Assembly (NCBI GenBank): GCA_902614065.1
Contig: CACMJT010000001.1
Location: 218,501 to 282,500, forward strand
Source of the DNA: an uncultured Bacteroidota bacterium
Lineage (GTDB): Bacteria > Bacteroidota > Bacteroidia > Flavobacteriales > Flavobacteriaceae
Direction of reading: 5' to 3'
Length of the DNA stretch: 64,000 nucleotides
The notes under the pieces: model-generated
What the model saw: only the letters and a program-made list of their open reading frames with translations
What the model was told of the DNA's origin: nothing
Database searches by the model: none
Program-made: the position numbers and the translations under genes
Shown here: positions 21,022-30,119 of the stretch, in pieces
Numbering within the stretch: position 1 is the stretch's first letter
How the letters are laid out: each line of letters starts with the position of its first letter

Positions 21022-22659
21022 TTGAAAAACTTATTTTTAATATTATTCTTTCTAGGTTTAACCACTGTCAATTCTCAAGTAAATGTGGAAGAAGCAAATC
21101 CTCCAGTTAAAATTCCCCTCAAGCTTAGTGGAAATTTTGGTGAGTTAAGATCGAGTGGCTTTCACTCAGGAATCGATATAAAAACACTTGGAAAAGAGGG
21201 GGTTGAAATCAAGTCAATTGATGAAGGTTATATTTCAAGAATTTCTATTTCTTTAGGTGGTTTTGGAAAAGCTATTTATATTACTCATCCCAATGGGTTC
21301 ACATCTGTTTATGCTCATCTCAGTAGGTTTAATGATAACATAGAAAAACTAATACAAGCTTTTCAATATCAAAAAAAATCATTTGTAATTAATCGGTTTT
21401 TTAAGAAAGATGAATTTATAATAAGTAAAGACGATGTGATTGGTTATTCAGGGAATACAGGAAGTTCATTTGGACCGCACTTGCATTTTGAAATTAGAAA
21501 ATCCTCAGAAAATTTACCTATCAACCCTCTTCGTTTTGGGTATCCAATTGAAGATACAATTCCGCCAACAATTAGAGGACTATTTCTCTACAAGATTGGA
21601 GATAAGTTTAATAAAAGAAAAAAGATTAATATTAAAAGAATTTCATCAAATACATTCCAAAGTGAACCAATCAAATCAAATGGTAGATTTGGTTTTGGAG
21701 TAATATCAGATGATAGACAAAATAAATCTTACAACATTAATGGGACTTATAATTATAAGTTAATAAAAAATGATTCCACTGAATTTGAAATTGAATTTGA
21801 TAACTTTTCATTTGATGAGAAATCAAGCCAAATGAAATTAATGGATTATGGATACTATGTGGATAAAAACTCAAGATTAATAAAGATTTTTAGCGATGGT
21901 AGATTGAAAACAAACTTTATTAAATCTAAAAATTCAGGGATTATTGATGTCGCTGAAAACGACTCAATAAAAATTAAAATTTTGTTGAGTGATTATTCAA
22001 ATAATAAAACTCAAGTCAATATAAATTTAATAGGAACAAGCGACAATTTAGACTATTATTATGACGACTTTAGTAATTTCAATTCATTGATAAAAAAATC
22101 AGAGGATTTTAATTTTTACGAAAACGGCGCAGCGGTTAAAATAAAAAAGAACACTTTCAATAATGATACTTTTTTAGATATCAAATATTTAAGAGATACC
22201 CTTTTTGTAGTTAATCCCAAAGTTTATGTATTTAAAGGAATTGAAATTTCGATGCCTCAAAAGGTTCAAAACTCAAAACAAACTTATATTGCAAATATGG
22301 ATGATCGGGGAAACAAAATTTTTGCTGGTCGTACAAAAATTAAAAACAACTTTAGGTTTAAAACAAACAATCTTGGAAAGTTTTATGAGGACATTGACTC
22401 AATTGCTCCAACTATAAAGCAACTTAACAGAAAAAATAAAATAAGTTTCCAAATAAAAGATCATGAAACCGGAGTGAAAAAATATGATGTTTTTGTCAAT
22501 GGAAAGTGGCACCTTTTTGAATATGAGCCAAAAAGAAATGAAATATTTTGTTCACTAAATGGTTTAGAAATTTTTGAAAAGGAAATAAATATCAAAGTTG
22601 TTGTTGAAGACTTAGTTGGGAATAAAAAAATACTGAATGAGAGGTTAACACTCCGATAG
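21022..22659 (+). CDS. M23-family metallopeptidase (LytM type), secreted
   Basis: This 545-residue protein has a signal peptide (about 1-18, ending VNS). The M23 peptidase domain lies near the N-terminus (about 30-170). Zinc ligands are visible in FHSGIDIK (His and Asp) and in PHLHFEIR (the HxH motif). The GNTGSSFGPH block is typical. The remaining two thirds are beta-rich with no motif I recognise, which is usual for this Bacteroidota peptidase. Such enzymes cut peptidoglycan cross-links in the periplasm, or act as activators if inactive. Here all zinc ligands are present. It starts with TTG. Its 3' end overlaps the convergent cysteine desulfurase gene by 15 bases. Confidence 0.88.
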   Translation: MKNLFLILFFLGLTTVNSQVNVEEANPPVKIPLKLSGNFGELRSSGFHSGIDIKTLGKEGVEIKSIDEGYISRISISLGGFGKAIYITHPNGFTSVYAHLSRFNDNIEKLIQAFQYQKKSFVINRFFKKDEFIISKDDVIGYSGNTGSSFGPHLHFEIRKSSENLPINPLRFGYPIEDTIPPTIRGLFLYKIGDKFNKRKKINIKRISSNTFQSEPIKSNGRFGFGVISDDRQNKSYNINGTYNYKLIKNDSTEFEIEFDNFSFDEKSSQMKLMDYGYYVDKNSRLIKIFSDGRLKTNFIKSKNSGIIDVAENDSIKIKILLSDYSNNKTQVNINLIGTSDNLDYYYDDFSNFNSLIKKSEDFNFYENGAAVKIKKNTFNNDTFLDIKYLRDTLFVVNPKVYVFKGIEISMPQKVQNSKQTYIANMDDRGNKIFAGRTKIKNNFRFKTNNLGKFYEDIDSIAPTIKQLNRKNKISFQIKDHETGVKKYDVFVNGKWHLFEYEPKRNEIFCSLNGLEIFEKEINIKVVVEDLVGNKKILNERLTLR

Positions 22660-23781
22660 AATATTTTTTAGACTTTCTGCAGCATAAATTATTTCATTTT
22701 TTGAGTTGAGTTTTGAAAACGAAAATCTTATTGAAATTTTTTCCATCTCTTCATCGGTTAATATTTCGGATAACACATGTGAAGGTTCAGAGGAACCAGA
22801 TTGGCATGCACTTCCTGATGAACACGCAATTCCTGCAAGTTCAAGTTTAAAATTAATTAGGTCTTTTTTTTCTTTTGAAATCGGGAAGCGCAAATTTAAA
22901 ATCGTATAACTTGATTCATTAAAATTACCATTTACCTCTACATTTTCGACTGATTTATGGACCCTCTTTAAAAACAATTCCTTAAGAGATTTGACTTTTT
23001 TTTGGTCATCCAAAAGATTTTTATAAGCCTCCTCCAGGGCAATTTTTAAACCATGAATATTATGGGTACTTTCTGTTCCTCCTCTTAAGCCACGTTCTTG
23101 CTCACCTCCAATGATGAGAGGATAGGCTTTATTTTTTTGATTAATATAAGCAAAACCAACACCTTTTGGACCATGAAATTTATGTGCTGAGCAGGTGATG
23201 AAGTCGATATTTATCAATGATAAATCTAATGGAAAATGTCCTATGGTTTGGACAGTATCGCTATGAAACATAGCATTGTGACTATGACATATACTACCAA
23301 TTTTTTTAAGGTCTATCATAGTGCCTATCTCGTTGTTTATGTGCATTAAACTTACAAGTGTTTTTTTTGGTTTTAACAAAAGTGATTCAAGTTGATTTAA
23401 GTCTGGGTTTCCTTCATGGTCAATATTCAAAAATTCCAAGTCAACTTTTTTATCATGACTAAGATTTAAGACTGGGTTTAATACAGCTTTATGTTCAATT
23501 TTTGTTGTAATAATTCTCTCAACCCCATGCTCAATACAGGATTTGATAATCATGTTATTTGATTCAGTTCCGCCAGAGGTAAAAAATATCTCCTTTGGTT
23601 TTACGTTAAACATATTCGCAATAAATTTTCTGCTAAGTTCAATTATGGTTTTTGAATCTCTTCCAAAAGAATGTGTTGATGATGGATTACCATATGAATT
23701 AACCAGAACTGAAGTCATCTCATCAACAACCTTTTGATTTAGTTGAGTTGTAGCTGCATTGTCGAGATAAACTTTTTTCAT
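22645..23781 (-). CDS. Cysteine desulfurase, NifS/IscS type
   Basis: This is a class V PLP-dependent aminotransferase-fold enzyme that takes sulfur from cysteine for Fe-S clusters and thiolated tRNA. The ATG at 23781 (MKKVYLDNAATT) is preferred over a TTG 15 bases upstream because a consensus promoter box overlaps that TTG. TSGGTESNN binds the cofactor phosphate, SAHKFHGPKG holds the PLP Lys, and GSACQSGSSEPSHVL contains the catalytic Cys. At 378 residues it has normal length. It is divergent from an rRNA methylase gene with paired promoters, and convergent with the M23 peptidase gene. Sulfur could be passed to MnmA (48092-49258) among others. Confidence 0.92.
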   Translation of the reverse strand: MKKVYLDNAATTQLNQKVVDEMTSVLVNSYGNPSSTHSFGRDSKTIIELSRKFIANMFNVKPKEIFFTSGGTESNNMIIKSCIEHGVERIITTKIEHKAVLNPVLNLSHDKKVDLEFLNIDHEGNPDLNQLESLLLKPKKTLVSLMHINNEIGTMIDLKKIGSICHSHNAMFHSDTVQTIGHFPLDLSLINIDFITCSAHKFHGPKGVGFAYINQKNKAYPLIIGGEQERGLRGGTESTHNIHGLKIALEEAYKNLLDDQKKVKSLKELFLKRVHKSVENVEVNGNFNESSYTILNLRFPISKEKKDLINFKLELAGIACSSGSACQSGSSEPSHVLSEILTDEEMEKISIRFSFSKLNSKNEIIYAAESLKNILSEC

Positions 23782-23793
23782 ATAAAGCTGTAT

Positions 23794-23801
23794 CAAAGAT
23801 A
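23794..23801 (-). promoter_or_regulatory. -7 promoter box TATCTTTG for the cysteine desulfurase
   Basis: Exact match to the Bacteroidota sigma-70 -7 element TAnnTTTG, 12 bases before the ATG at 23781. It overlaps the alternative upstream TTG, so the ATG must be the start. No clear -33 element is visible. Confidence 0.65.
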
Positions 23802-23813
23802 TGTGATTTTCAC

Positions 23814-23821
23814 TAGTTTTG
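23814..23821 (+). promoter_or_regulatory. -7 promoter box TAGTTTTG for the rRNA methylase
   Basis: Exact TAnnTTTG match 11 bases before the ATG at 23833. It forms a divergent pair with the box at 23794-23801, with 12 bases between them. It rules out longer upstream reading of the methylase frame. Confidence 0.65.
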
Positions 23822-23832
23822 AATCAAGACAA

Positions 23833-24609
23833 ATGAAAATAATCTCCAGCATAAATAACATCAAAATCAAGTACCTAAAAAAGCTTAGATCGAGCAACTC
23901 GTTTAGAAAAAAAGAAAAAAAGTTCTATGTGGAAGGTTTAAAAGAATTGATGCTTTGTATTGAGTCAGGTTTTGTTGTTGATTCAATTTATTGTTCATCT
24001 AATATGAATGAAATATTGGAAAGAAACTCATTAAAAGCAGATTATATAATTGATAATAAAATCATGTCTCAAATAATCATGAGAGAGTCAGAGGGAATCT
24101 TTGGAATTTTTAATGAAAAAGTTAATGAAATAAATGCTATTGATTTATCAAAAGATGAGTTTGTTCTGATACTGGATAGACCAGAAAAGCCTGGAAATGT
24201 TGGAGCTATTTTCAGATCTTATGAGGCCTTTGGTTATAGAAACATAATCATTGCTGAAACTAATCTAGATATATACAACCCAATCATCATTAGGTCAAGC
24301 CTTGGTGCAGTATTTAAACTTAATGTGTTTAAATTCTCTTTTGCAGAAATAAAAACCCTATTAAAAAAGGAAAAATTCAAGATCATTATCTCAGATGTTG
24401 ATGCAAAAATCCCCTATACCAAAGTAAACCTTAGGGAAAAAATTGCTCTAGTGATGGGACCTGAAAAATCCAAAGTAAGTAATGATTTTAAAAAAGTGTC
24501 AGATTCTGTTATTGGAATTCCCATGTACGGAGATGTTGATTCACTAAACTTGTCAGTTGCAACGTCAATAATTTTAGCAGAGTCAGTTAATCAAAGAAAA
24601 ATCTCTTAA
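23833..24609 (+). CDS. SpoU/TrmH-family RNA 2'-O-methyltransferase
   Basis: This 258-residue SAM-dependent RNA ribose methylase of the SPOUT knot fold starts at the ATG at 23833. The frame is open 90 bases further upstream, but a promoter lies in between. The N-terminal part (about 1-95) resembles the substrate-binding domain (KEKKFYVEGLKELM). SPOUT motif 1 is RPEKPGNVGAIFRS with the catalytic Arg, motif 2 is VMGPEKSKVS, and motif 3 is IPMYGDVDSLNLSVAT. The family modifies 23S rRNA or tRNA guanosine or other ribose positions. The exact target is not readable. It is followed by the (p)ppGpp enzyme gene after 9 bases, and the two are probably co-transcribed. Confidence 0.9.
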   Translation: MKIISSINNIKIKYLKKLRSSNSFRKKEKKFYVEGLKELMLCIESGFVVDSIYCSSNMNEILERNSLKADYIIDNKIMSQIIMRESEGIFGIFNEKVNEINAIDLSKDEFVLILDRPEKPGNVGAIFRSYEAFGYRNIIIAETNLDIYNPIIIRSSLGAVFKLNVFKFSFAEIKTLLKKEKFKIIISDVDAKIPYTKVNLREKIALVMGPEKSKVSNDFKKVSDSVIGIPMYGDVDSLNLSVATSIILAESVNQRKIS

Positions 24610-24618
24610 ATTTAAGTA

Positions 24619-26817
24619 GTGGAATTAGTATCTGAGAAATCTTTCAACAGAAAATTAATTAGTGAGTATAAATCATTATTAAAAGTTAGCTATCAAGATT
24701 TATCAAAATCAGATAAGTTATTAATTAGAAAATCCTTAGATCTTGCTGTTAAAGCTCATACAAATCAAACTAGAAAATCAGGAATTCCGTATGTTTTTCA
24801 TCCCCTATCAGTTGCAAAAATTGTTGCTCAGAAAATTGGTCTGGATGCACAAAGTATCGCATCAGCTCTTTTACATGATGTTGTTGAAGATTCCGAATAT
24901 GATTTAAATTACATTGAAACAAAATTTGGAAAAAGTATTGCTAAAATAGTTGATGGTTTGACTAAAATCTCTAGACTAAAAAAAGAGAAAATATTATCAA
25001 TCCAAGCTGAGAATTTTAGAAAAATGTTGTTAACCCTAAATGATGATGTTAGGGTTATTCTTATAAAAATAGCTGACAGGTTACATAACATGAGAACACT
25101 TGGCTTTTTATCGGTTGAAAAACAAGCTAAAATTTCATCAGAAACATTATATATATATGCACCTATAGCACACAGAATTGGTTTATTTGAAATCAAGACT
25201 GAGTTAGAAGATTTAAGTTTAAAATATCTCGAACCAGAAACTTACCTTCAAATTAAGTCGAGTCTAAGTAAAACTAAAGATGATCAAAATTTATACATTA
25301 GAAATTTTGCTAGAAAAATTTCTGATAAATTAAAGTCTGAATCATTGGATTTTAAGATTAATGGTCGTACAAAGTCAATTTTTTCAATTCGTGAAAAAAT
25401 GTTGAATAAAAATATTTCAATTGATGAGGTATATGATCGATTCGCTGTAAGAATTATATATAAAGCAAAGCCCAAAGAGGAAAAATTATTAGCATGGAAA
25501 ATATACTCAATTGTAACAGACGTATATCGTCCAAATCCAACCAGGTTACGAGATTGGATCTCCAACCCAAAATCAAATGGTTATGAGGCATTACACATAA
25601 CAGTCGTTGGTCCAAGTAAAAGATGGATTGAAGTACAAATAAGATCGGAAAGGATGCATGAAATTGCGGAAAGAGGTTTTGCGGCACATTACAAATACAA
25701 ACAAGGTGATGAAAAAGAAAGTGGATTAGATTTATGGCTAAATAGACTTCAAAGTGTTTTAGAAAATCCAGACTCAAGCGCAATTGATTTTGTTGAGGAT
25801 TTTAAATTAAACCTATATTCAAATGAAATTTTTGTTTTTACACCAGAGGGTGATTTAAAATCTCTACCAAAAAATTCTACTGCTTTAGATTTTGCTTTCA
25901 ATATTCATACTCAACTAGGTTTAAAGACACGTGGAGCCAAGGTTAATGGCAAAATTGTTCCCTTAAACCATAAACTGAAAAGTGGTGATCAAGTTGAGAT
26001 CATAAAAAGTAATAAATCAAAACCAAATGCAAGTTGGTTAGATTATGTTATCACTTCAATTGCAAAGAAAAGTATTCGATCCTCCCTAAAGGAAAACAAG
26101 AGAATAATTGCTGAAGAAGGTAAAGAAATATTAAGAAGAAAATTAAAGCAACTAAAAATCAATTTTGACGAGAATAATATTAACAAACTATGCACCTATT
26201 TCAATCTACAAACATCATTGGATTTGTTTTTTAGAATTGGAATTGGGTCAATTGATAATTTTGAGTTAAAAAAATATGCTGGTAGTGAAAAGAACAGAAT
26301 TATCAAATTTTTTAGACGAAAGATAACACCCAAGTTCAAAAAGTCAGAAAATGAGACTATTAATAACAATTATGATCAATTAGTATTTGGAACAGAAGAA
26401 GAGAAATTAGATTATACATTGTCAAACTGTTGCAATCCACTCCCTGGTGAAAAAGTTTTTGGGTTTTTGACGGTAAATGAAGGAATAAAAGTTCACAGGA
26501 CAGATTGTAAAAATGCCGTAAGTCTTAGATCAAATTTTTCATACAGAATACTAGCTGCAAAATGGATAGATTCAACACAGCACGAATTCAGAACGACAAT
26601 TCAAATAATTGGAATTGATAATGTTGGCGTTTTAAACAAGATCACTACAATTATTTCAAACAGTCTTAATATAAACATGTTAAAGATGTCATTTGATACT
26701 GAGGGTGATACTTTCAAAGGTAAAATAACACTTAAAGTTTCCAATAAAAACATACTTGATAAATTGATCAATAGACTGAAAAAAATTCACGGGGTTGATA
26801 AAGTTGTTAGGTTTTAA
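24619..26817 (+). CDS. spoT: Bifunctional (p)ppGpp synthetase/hydrolase (RelA/SpoT homologue)
   Basis: This 732-residue stringent-response enzyme has a GTG start. The HD hydrolase domain carries HTNQTRKSGIPYVFHP and the metal site LLHDVVED (residues about 85-95). The synthetase domain shows GRTKSIFSIREKM, DEVYDRFAVRII and VQIRSERMHEIAERGFAAHYKYK. A TGS domain (FTPEGDLKSLPKNSTALDFAF), a zinc-finger-like CCNPLPG segment and a C-terminal ACT domain follow. All domains are complete, so both synthesis and breakdown of (p)ppGpp are expected. The gene order with fur, purA and the OstA-like gene is one I recognise from flavobacterial genomes. A near-consensus promoter box (TAAATTTA) sits 4 bases before the GTG, over the stop of the previous gene. 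Confidence 0.95.
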   Translation: MELVSEKSFNRKLISEYKSLLKVSYQDLSKSDKLLIRKSLDLAVKAHTNQTRKSGIPYVFHPLSVAKIVAQKIGLDAQSIASALLHDVVEDSEYDLNYIETKFGKSIAKIVDGLTKISRLKKEKILSIQAENFRKMLLTLNDDVRVILIKIADRLHNMRTLGFLSVEKQAKISSETLYIYAPIAHRIGLFEIKTELEDLSLKYLEPETYLQIKSSLSKTKDDQNLYIRNFARKISDKLKSESLDFKINGRTKSIFSIREKMLNKNISIDEVYDRFAVRIIYKAKPKEEKLLAWKIYSIVTDVYRPNPTRLRDWISNPKSNGYEALHITVVGPSKRWIEVQIRSERMHEIAERGFAAHYKYKQGDEKESGLDLWLNRLQSVLENPDSSAIDFVEDFKLNLYSNEIFVFTPEGDLKSLPKNSTALDFAFNIHTQLGLKTRGAKVNGKIVPLNHKLKSGDQVEIIKSNKSKPNASWLDYVITSIAKKSIRSSLKENKRIIAEEGKEILRRKLKQLKINFDENNINKLCTYFNLQTSLDLFFRIGIGSIDNFELKKYAGSEKNRIIKFFRRKITPKFKKSENETINNNYDQLVFGTEEEKLDYTLSNCCNPLPGEKVFGFLTVNEGIKVHRTDCKNAVSLRSNFSYRILAAKWIDSTQHEFRTTIQIIGIDNVGVLNKITTIISNSLNINMLKMSFDTEGDTFKGKITLKVSNKNILDKLINRLKKIHGVDKVVRF

Positions 26818-26822
26818 ATAAT

Positions 26823-26830
26823 TAATTTTG
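26823..26830 (+). promoter_or_regulatory. -7 promoter box TAATTTTG for fur
   Basis: Exact TAnnTTTG match that ends 4 bases before the fur ATG. The transcript would begin at or next to the start codon, so it may be leaderless. Confidence 0.6.
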
Positions 26831-26834
26831 AATT

Positions 26835-27284
26835 ATGTCTAAAAGTAAAGTAAAATCAAATCAAGAGGTTGTGAAGGATGTATTCACAAAATTTCTAGAA
26901 AAAAATTCTCACAGAAAAACACCTGAAAGATATGCAATCCTGAAAGAGATATATGACTTAGATGATCACTTTGATATTGAATCCCTAAACACGCTAATGA
27001 TTAAAAAAAAGTATAGAGTTAGTAGAGCTACATTATATAACACAATTGAACTTTTATTAGAGTGTCATTTAGTAAGAAAACATCAATTTGGTTCTAATTT
27101 GGCTCATTATGAAAAATCATATTTTGACAGACAGCATGATCATATTATTTTAACAGATTCGGGAAATGTTATAGAATTTTGTGACCCCAGAATTCAAAAT
27201 ATCAAAGAGTCCATTGAAGATATTTTTAATGTGAAGGTTGATAAACACTCTTTATATTTTTACGCAACGAAAAACAAGAAATGA
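26835..27284 (+). CDS. fur: Fur-family metal- or peroxide-responsive transcription regulator
   Basis: This 149-residue winged-helix repressor has the N-terminal DNA-binding domain [14 protein letters not shown] with the recognition helix [13 protein letters not shown]. The dimerisation domain includes [16 protein letters not shown], which has the family's metal-binding His cluster. The CxxC pairs of zinc-structured Fur proteins are not visible; one Cys occurs in IEFCDPRIQ. It could be Fur, Zur or PerR in function, so the symbol is provisional. It overlaps purA by 4 bases (ATGA) and has its own promoter box with almost no leader. Confidence 0.88.
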   Translation: MSKSKVKSNQEVVKDVFTKFLEKNSHRKTPERYAILKEIYDLDDHFDIESLNTLMIKKKYRVSRATLYNTIELLLECHLVRKHQFGSNLAHYEKSYFDRQHDHIILTDSGNVIEFCDPRIQNIKESIEDIFNVKVDKHSLYFYATKNKK

Positions 27285-28552
27285 AAATTGATATGATTTT
27301 GGGTCTCCAATGGGGAGATGAGGGAAAGGGCAAAATAGTAGATGTTTTAACTAGGAATTATGACATCATAGCCAGATTTCAGGGAGGTCCTAATGCTGGA
27401 CATACACTAATTTTTGATGGAATTAAACATGTTTTACATACAATACCGTCAGGAATATTCCACAAAAATAAAATTAATGTTGTAGGAAATGGAGTGGTAA
27501 TTGATCCTGTTATTTTTAAAAATGAAATCGAAAAACTTAAGGAAGTTGGTGTTGACCTTAAAAACAAATTATATATTTCAAAAAAAGCTCATTTAATACT
27601 TCCAACACATAGACTAATTGACCAAGCCTCTGAGCTATCTAAAGGATCAAAAAAAATTGGTTCCACATTAAAAGGGATTGGTCCAACATATATGGACAAA
27701 ACAGGGAGAAACGGATTAAGAATTGGAGATTTAGAAGAGGATGATTGGACTAAGAAATACGAAAATCTTAAAAACAAGCACCTAGATTTAATAAGGAATT
27801 TTAATGTCCATATAGATTTTGACATAGAAGAATTATCAAACAATTTTTTTGATTCAATTGAGTACATAAAAGACATAAAATTTATTGATAGTGAGCATTT
27901 TTTTAACGAAAGTTTAAAAAATGGAAAAAAAATTATTGCGGAAGGAGCTCAAGGATCATTACTGGATATAGATTTTGGAACATATCCTTTTGTAACCTCA
28001 TCTACAACAACCGCTGCAGGTGCATGCACAGGTTTAGGAATTGCACCAAACAAAATCAACGAAGTAATTGGTATTTTTAAAGCCTATACAACTAGAGTTG
28101 GTAGTGGTCCTTTTCCAACCGAATTACATGATGATATTGGAAAGAAAATTGCACAAGTTGGTAAGGAATTTGGGGCGACAACTGGTCGTCCTAGAAGGTG
28201 TGGTTGGCTTGATTTAGTTGCCTTGAAACATTCAATAATTATCAATGGTGTAACAAAGCTTGCAATAATGAAAGGTGATGTACTTTCTGGAATTAAAAAA
28301 ATCAAAATATGTACAAAATATAAGTATAGAGGAAAATTAATTGATCACCTCCCATTCTCCTTAGAAAGCAAAAACTTGGAGCCTATTTATGAAGAATTTG
28401 ATGGTTGGGATGATGATATAACTGATTTAAATGATCATAAAAACCTTCCAAATACGTTCATAAATTATATAAACTTTATTGAAAAACAGGTAGGATTAAA
28501 GATTAAAATAATTTCTGTTGGACCTGACCGCAAACAAACCATAATTGTTTAA
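27281..28552 (+). CDS. purA: Adenylosuccinate synthase
   Basis: This 423-residue GTP-dependent enzyme converts IMP and aspartate to adenylosuccinate, the first step from IMP to AMP. The N-terminal [14 protein letters not shown] loop with its catalytic Asp is at residues 8-21. GGPNAGHT and [10 protein letters not shown] follow. The substrate-binding [22 protein letters not shown] stretch and the C-terminal [12 protein letters not shown] block are typical. Length is normal. It overlaps fur by 4 bases and the following OstA-like gene by 8 bases, so all three share a transcript. Its place behind the (p)ppGpp enzyme puts purine supply and stringent control together. Confidence 0.96.
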   Translation: MKIDMILGLQWGDEGKGKIVDVLTRNYDIIARFQGGPNAGHTLIFDGIKHVLHTIPSGIFHKNKINVVGNGVVIDPVIFKNEIEKLKEVGVDLKNKLYISKKAHLILPTHRLIDQASELSKGSKKIGSTLKGIGPTYMDKTGRNGLRIGDLEEDDWTKKYENLKNKHLDLIRNFNVHIDFDIEELSNNFFDSIEYIKDIKFIDSEHFFNESLKNGKKIIAEGAQGSLLDIDFGTYPFVTSSTTTAAGACTGLGIAPNKINEVIGIFKAYTTRVGSGPFPTELHDDIGKKIAQVGKEFGATTGRPRRCGWLDLVALKHSIIINGVTKLAIMKGDVLSGIKKIKICTKYKYRGKLIDHLPFSLESKNLEPIYEEFDGWDDDITDLNDHKNLPNTFINYINFIEKQVGLKIKIISVGPDRKQTIIV

Positions 28553-30119
28553 ACTAAATATTATATCATTAATAATTTTAATTTTTTCTTCACAAAATTT
28601 TTTGGCTCAAGAAAAAAAGATTGAAATAATTAGCGCAAACTCTTTGGATAAAGATGAATTATTATTTCCTGACGCAAATATTCTCAAAGGTTCACCCAAC
28701 AAGCAGGTCCACTTAAGTCATGATGAAATGGATATTTTCTCAAACAATGCAATTTTTTTTCAGAGAAAAAATAAGTTTATTGCCACGGGAGATGTTTTTT
28801 TAAAGCAGGGAGATTCGTTGGAATTAAAATGTGACTCTCTTAACTATGATGGAAAAATAAAAAAATTTTTTAGTTATGGTAAAGTATATTTAATCAATAA
28901 TAAAACAACATTAAATTCAAATGAACTACTGTACGATAGAAAAAAAAATATTGCTTCTTTTTTTAATGGTGGAAATATAATTGATAGTCTTACAACGATA
29001 CAAAGTAAAAAAGGAGATTATCTCTTAGAAATTGATAAATACAAGTTCAGAAATGATATAACAATAACCAACCCCGACTATGTCATTGAATCAGAAAGTC
29101 TGGATTACATTGTTGGGCAAGAAAAAACATATTTCCTAGATTCAACCAAAATCACAGGAGATTCCTATGAAATCACATGCAACAGAGGTTTTTATGATGG
29201 AAAGTTGATGAAGGGCTACTTTTTAGATAATGCAAAAATAGTTTTGAATGAAAGAATTATAAGTGGGGATAGTATTTTTTTTGATGATGACATGAAATAT
29301 GCTAGTGCTGCAAAAAATATTTCAATTTTTGACAAAAATGAAAAGCTTCAAATTTTGGGTGAATTTGCAGAGGTATTCGAGAAAAAAGATTCTGCTATTG
29401 TAACTAAGAATCCTGTTGCAATAAATACATCCGAAATTGATTCACTTTTTATTTCAGCTGACACATTATACTCTGTTGGTGATAGAGAAAATAGAATAAT
29501 AAAAGGTCTTAATAATGTTAAATTTTTTAAAAAAAATATGAGTGGAAAATCGGATTTTATTCTTATAAATGAAAATAGAGGATTAACAAGGCTAATCAGA
29601 AAAGTACTAGAAAAAAAAGAGTTGCAAATTCTGAGTCAAGAACAAATTAATATGCTCAACCCGATTATTTGGGATGGTAACAGTCAAATCAGTGGTGATG
29701 AAATAATTTTAAAGGAAAATAATGAAAATAATAAATTAGATTCATTAATAGTAACTAACAACGGTTTTATTGTAGAAAAAGATACCCTTGGCATTGACAA
29801 TTTCAATCAAATTAAAGGAATTAAAATTTTAGGCAAGTTTTTTAAAGGGAAAATTAAAAGTTTAAAGGTTGATCAAAATGCTGAAATAATTTATCACATG
29901 TATGATGATGATAATGACCTTATTGGAGTTGATAAAGCTGTATCAAGCTCTATCATGATTACAATGTCAGAAAATGGGATTGACAAAATTAGATTTATTA
30001 CGGACCCAGAGGGAATTTTGTATCCAGAAGATTTTTTAGATAAAAACGAAAAATTTTTAGAGGGGTTTATAAATCGGCAAAATGAAAAAATTAATGATAA
30101 ATTGGATTTGTTTGAATGA
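28545..30119 (+). CDS. OstA/LptA-like organic solvent tolerance protein
   Basis: This 524-residue envelope protein has a signal peptide (about 1-21, ending FLAQ). The N-terminal half is a beta-jellyroll-type repeat domain related to OstA/LptA (FIATGDVFLKQGDSLELKCDSLNYDG, KKFFSYGKVYLINNKTTLNSNEL), which carries lipopolysaccharide across the periplasm. Repeats of the same type continue to about residue 290. The C-terminal part has more beta strands without a motif I recognise. It starts with TTG inside the purA 3' end and overlaps the aminotransferase gene by 4 bases. A role in LPS transport is inferred from the fold only. Confidence 0.78.
   Translation: MFKLNIISLIILIFSSQNFLAQEKKIEIISANSLDKDELLFPDANILKGSPNKQVHLSHDEMDIFSNNAIFFQRKNKFIATGDVFLKQGDSLELKCDSLNYDGKIKKFFSYGKVYLINNKTTLNSNELLYDRKKNIASFFNGGNIIDSLTTIQSKKGDYLLEIDKYKFRNDITITNPDYVIESESLDYIVGQEKTYFLDSTKITGDSYEITCNRGFYDGKLMKGYFLDNAKIVLNERIISGDSIFFDDDMKYASAAKNISIFDKNEKLQILGEFAEVFEKKDSAIVTKNPVAINTSEIDSLFISADTLYSVGDRENRIIKGLNNVKFFKKNMSGKSDFILINENRGLTRLIRKVLEKKELQILSQEQINMLNPIIWDGNSQISGDEIILKENNENNKLDSLIVTNNGFIVEKDTLGIDNFNQIKGIKILGKFFKGKIKSLKVDQNAEIIYHMYDDDNDLIGVDKAVSSSIMITMSENGIDKIRFITDPEGILYPEDFLDKNEKFLEGFINRQNEKINDKLDLFE

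Noticed and set aside
23743-23832. N-terminal extension of the rRNA methylase
   Set aside because: The extension overlaps the desulfurase gene and two promoter boxes; the ATG at 23833 gives the normal family start.
25284-25783. Minus-strand ORFs inside spoT
   Set aside because: Shadows of the complete (p)ppGpp enzyme on the plus strand.
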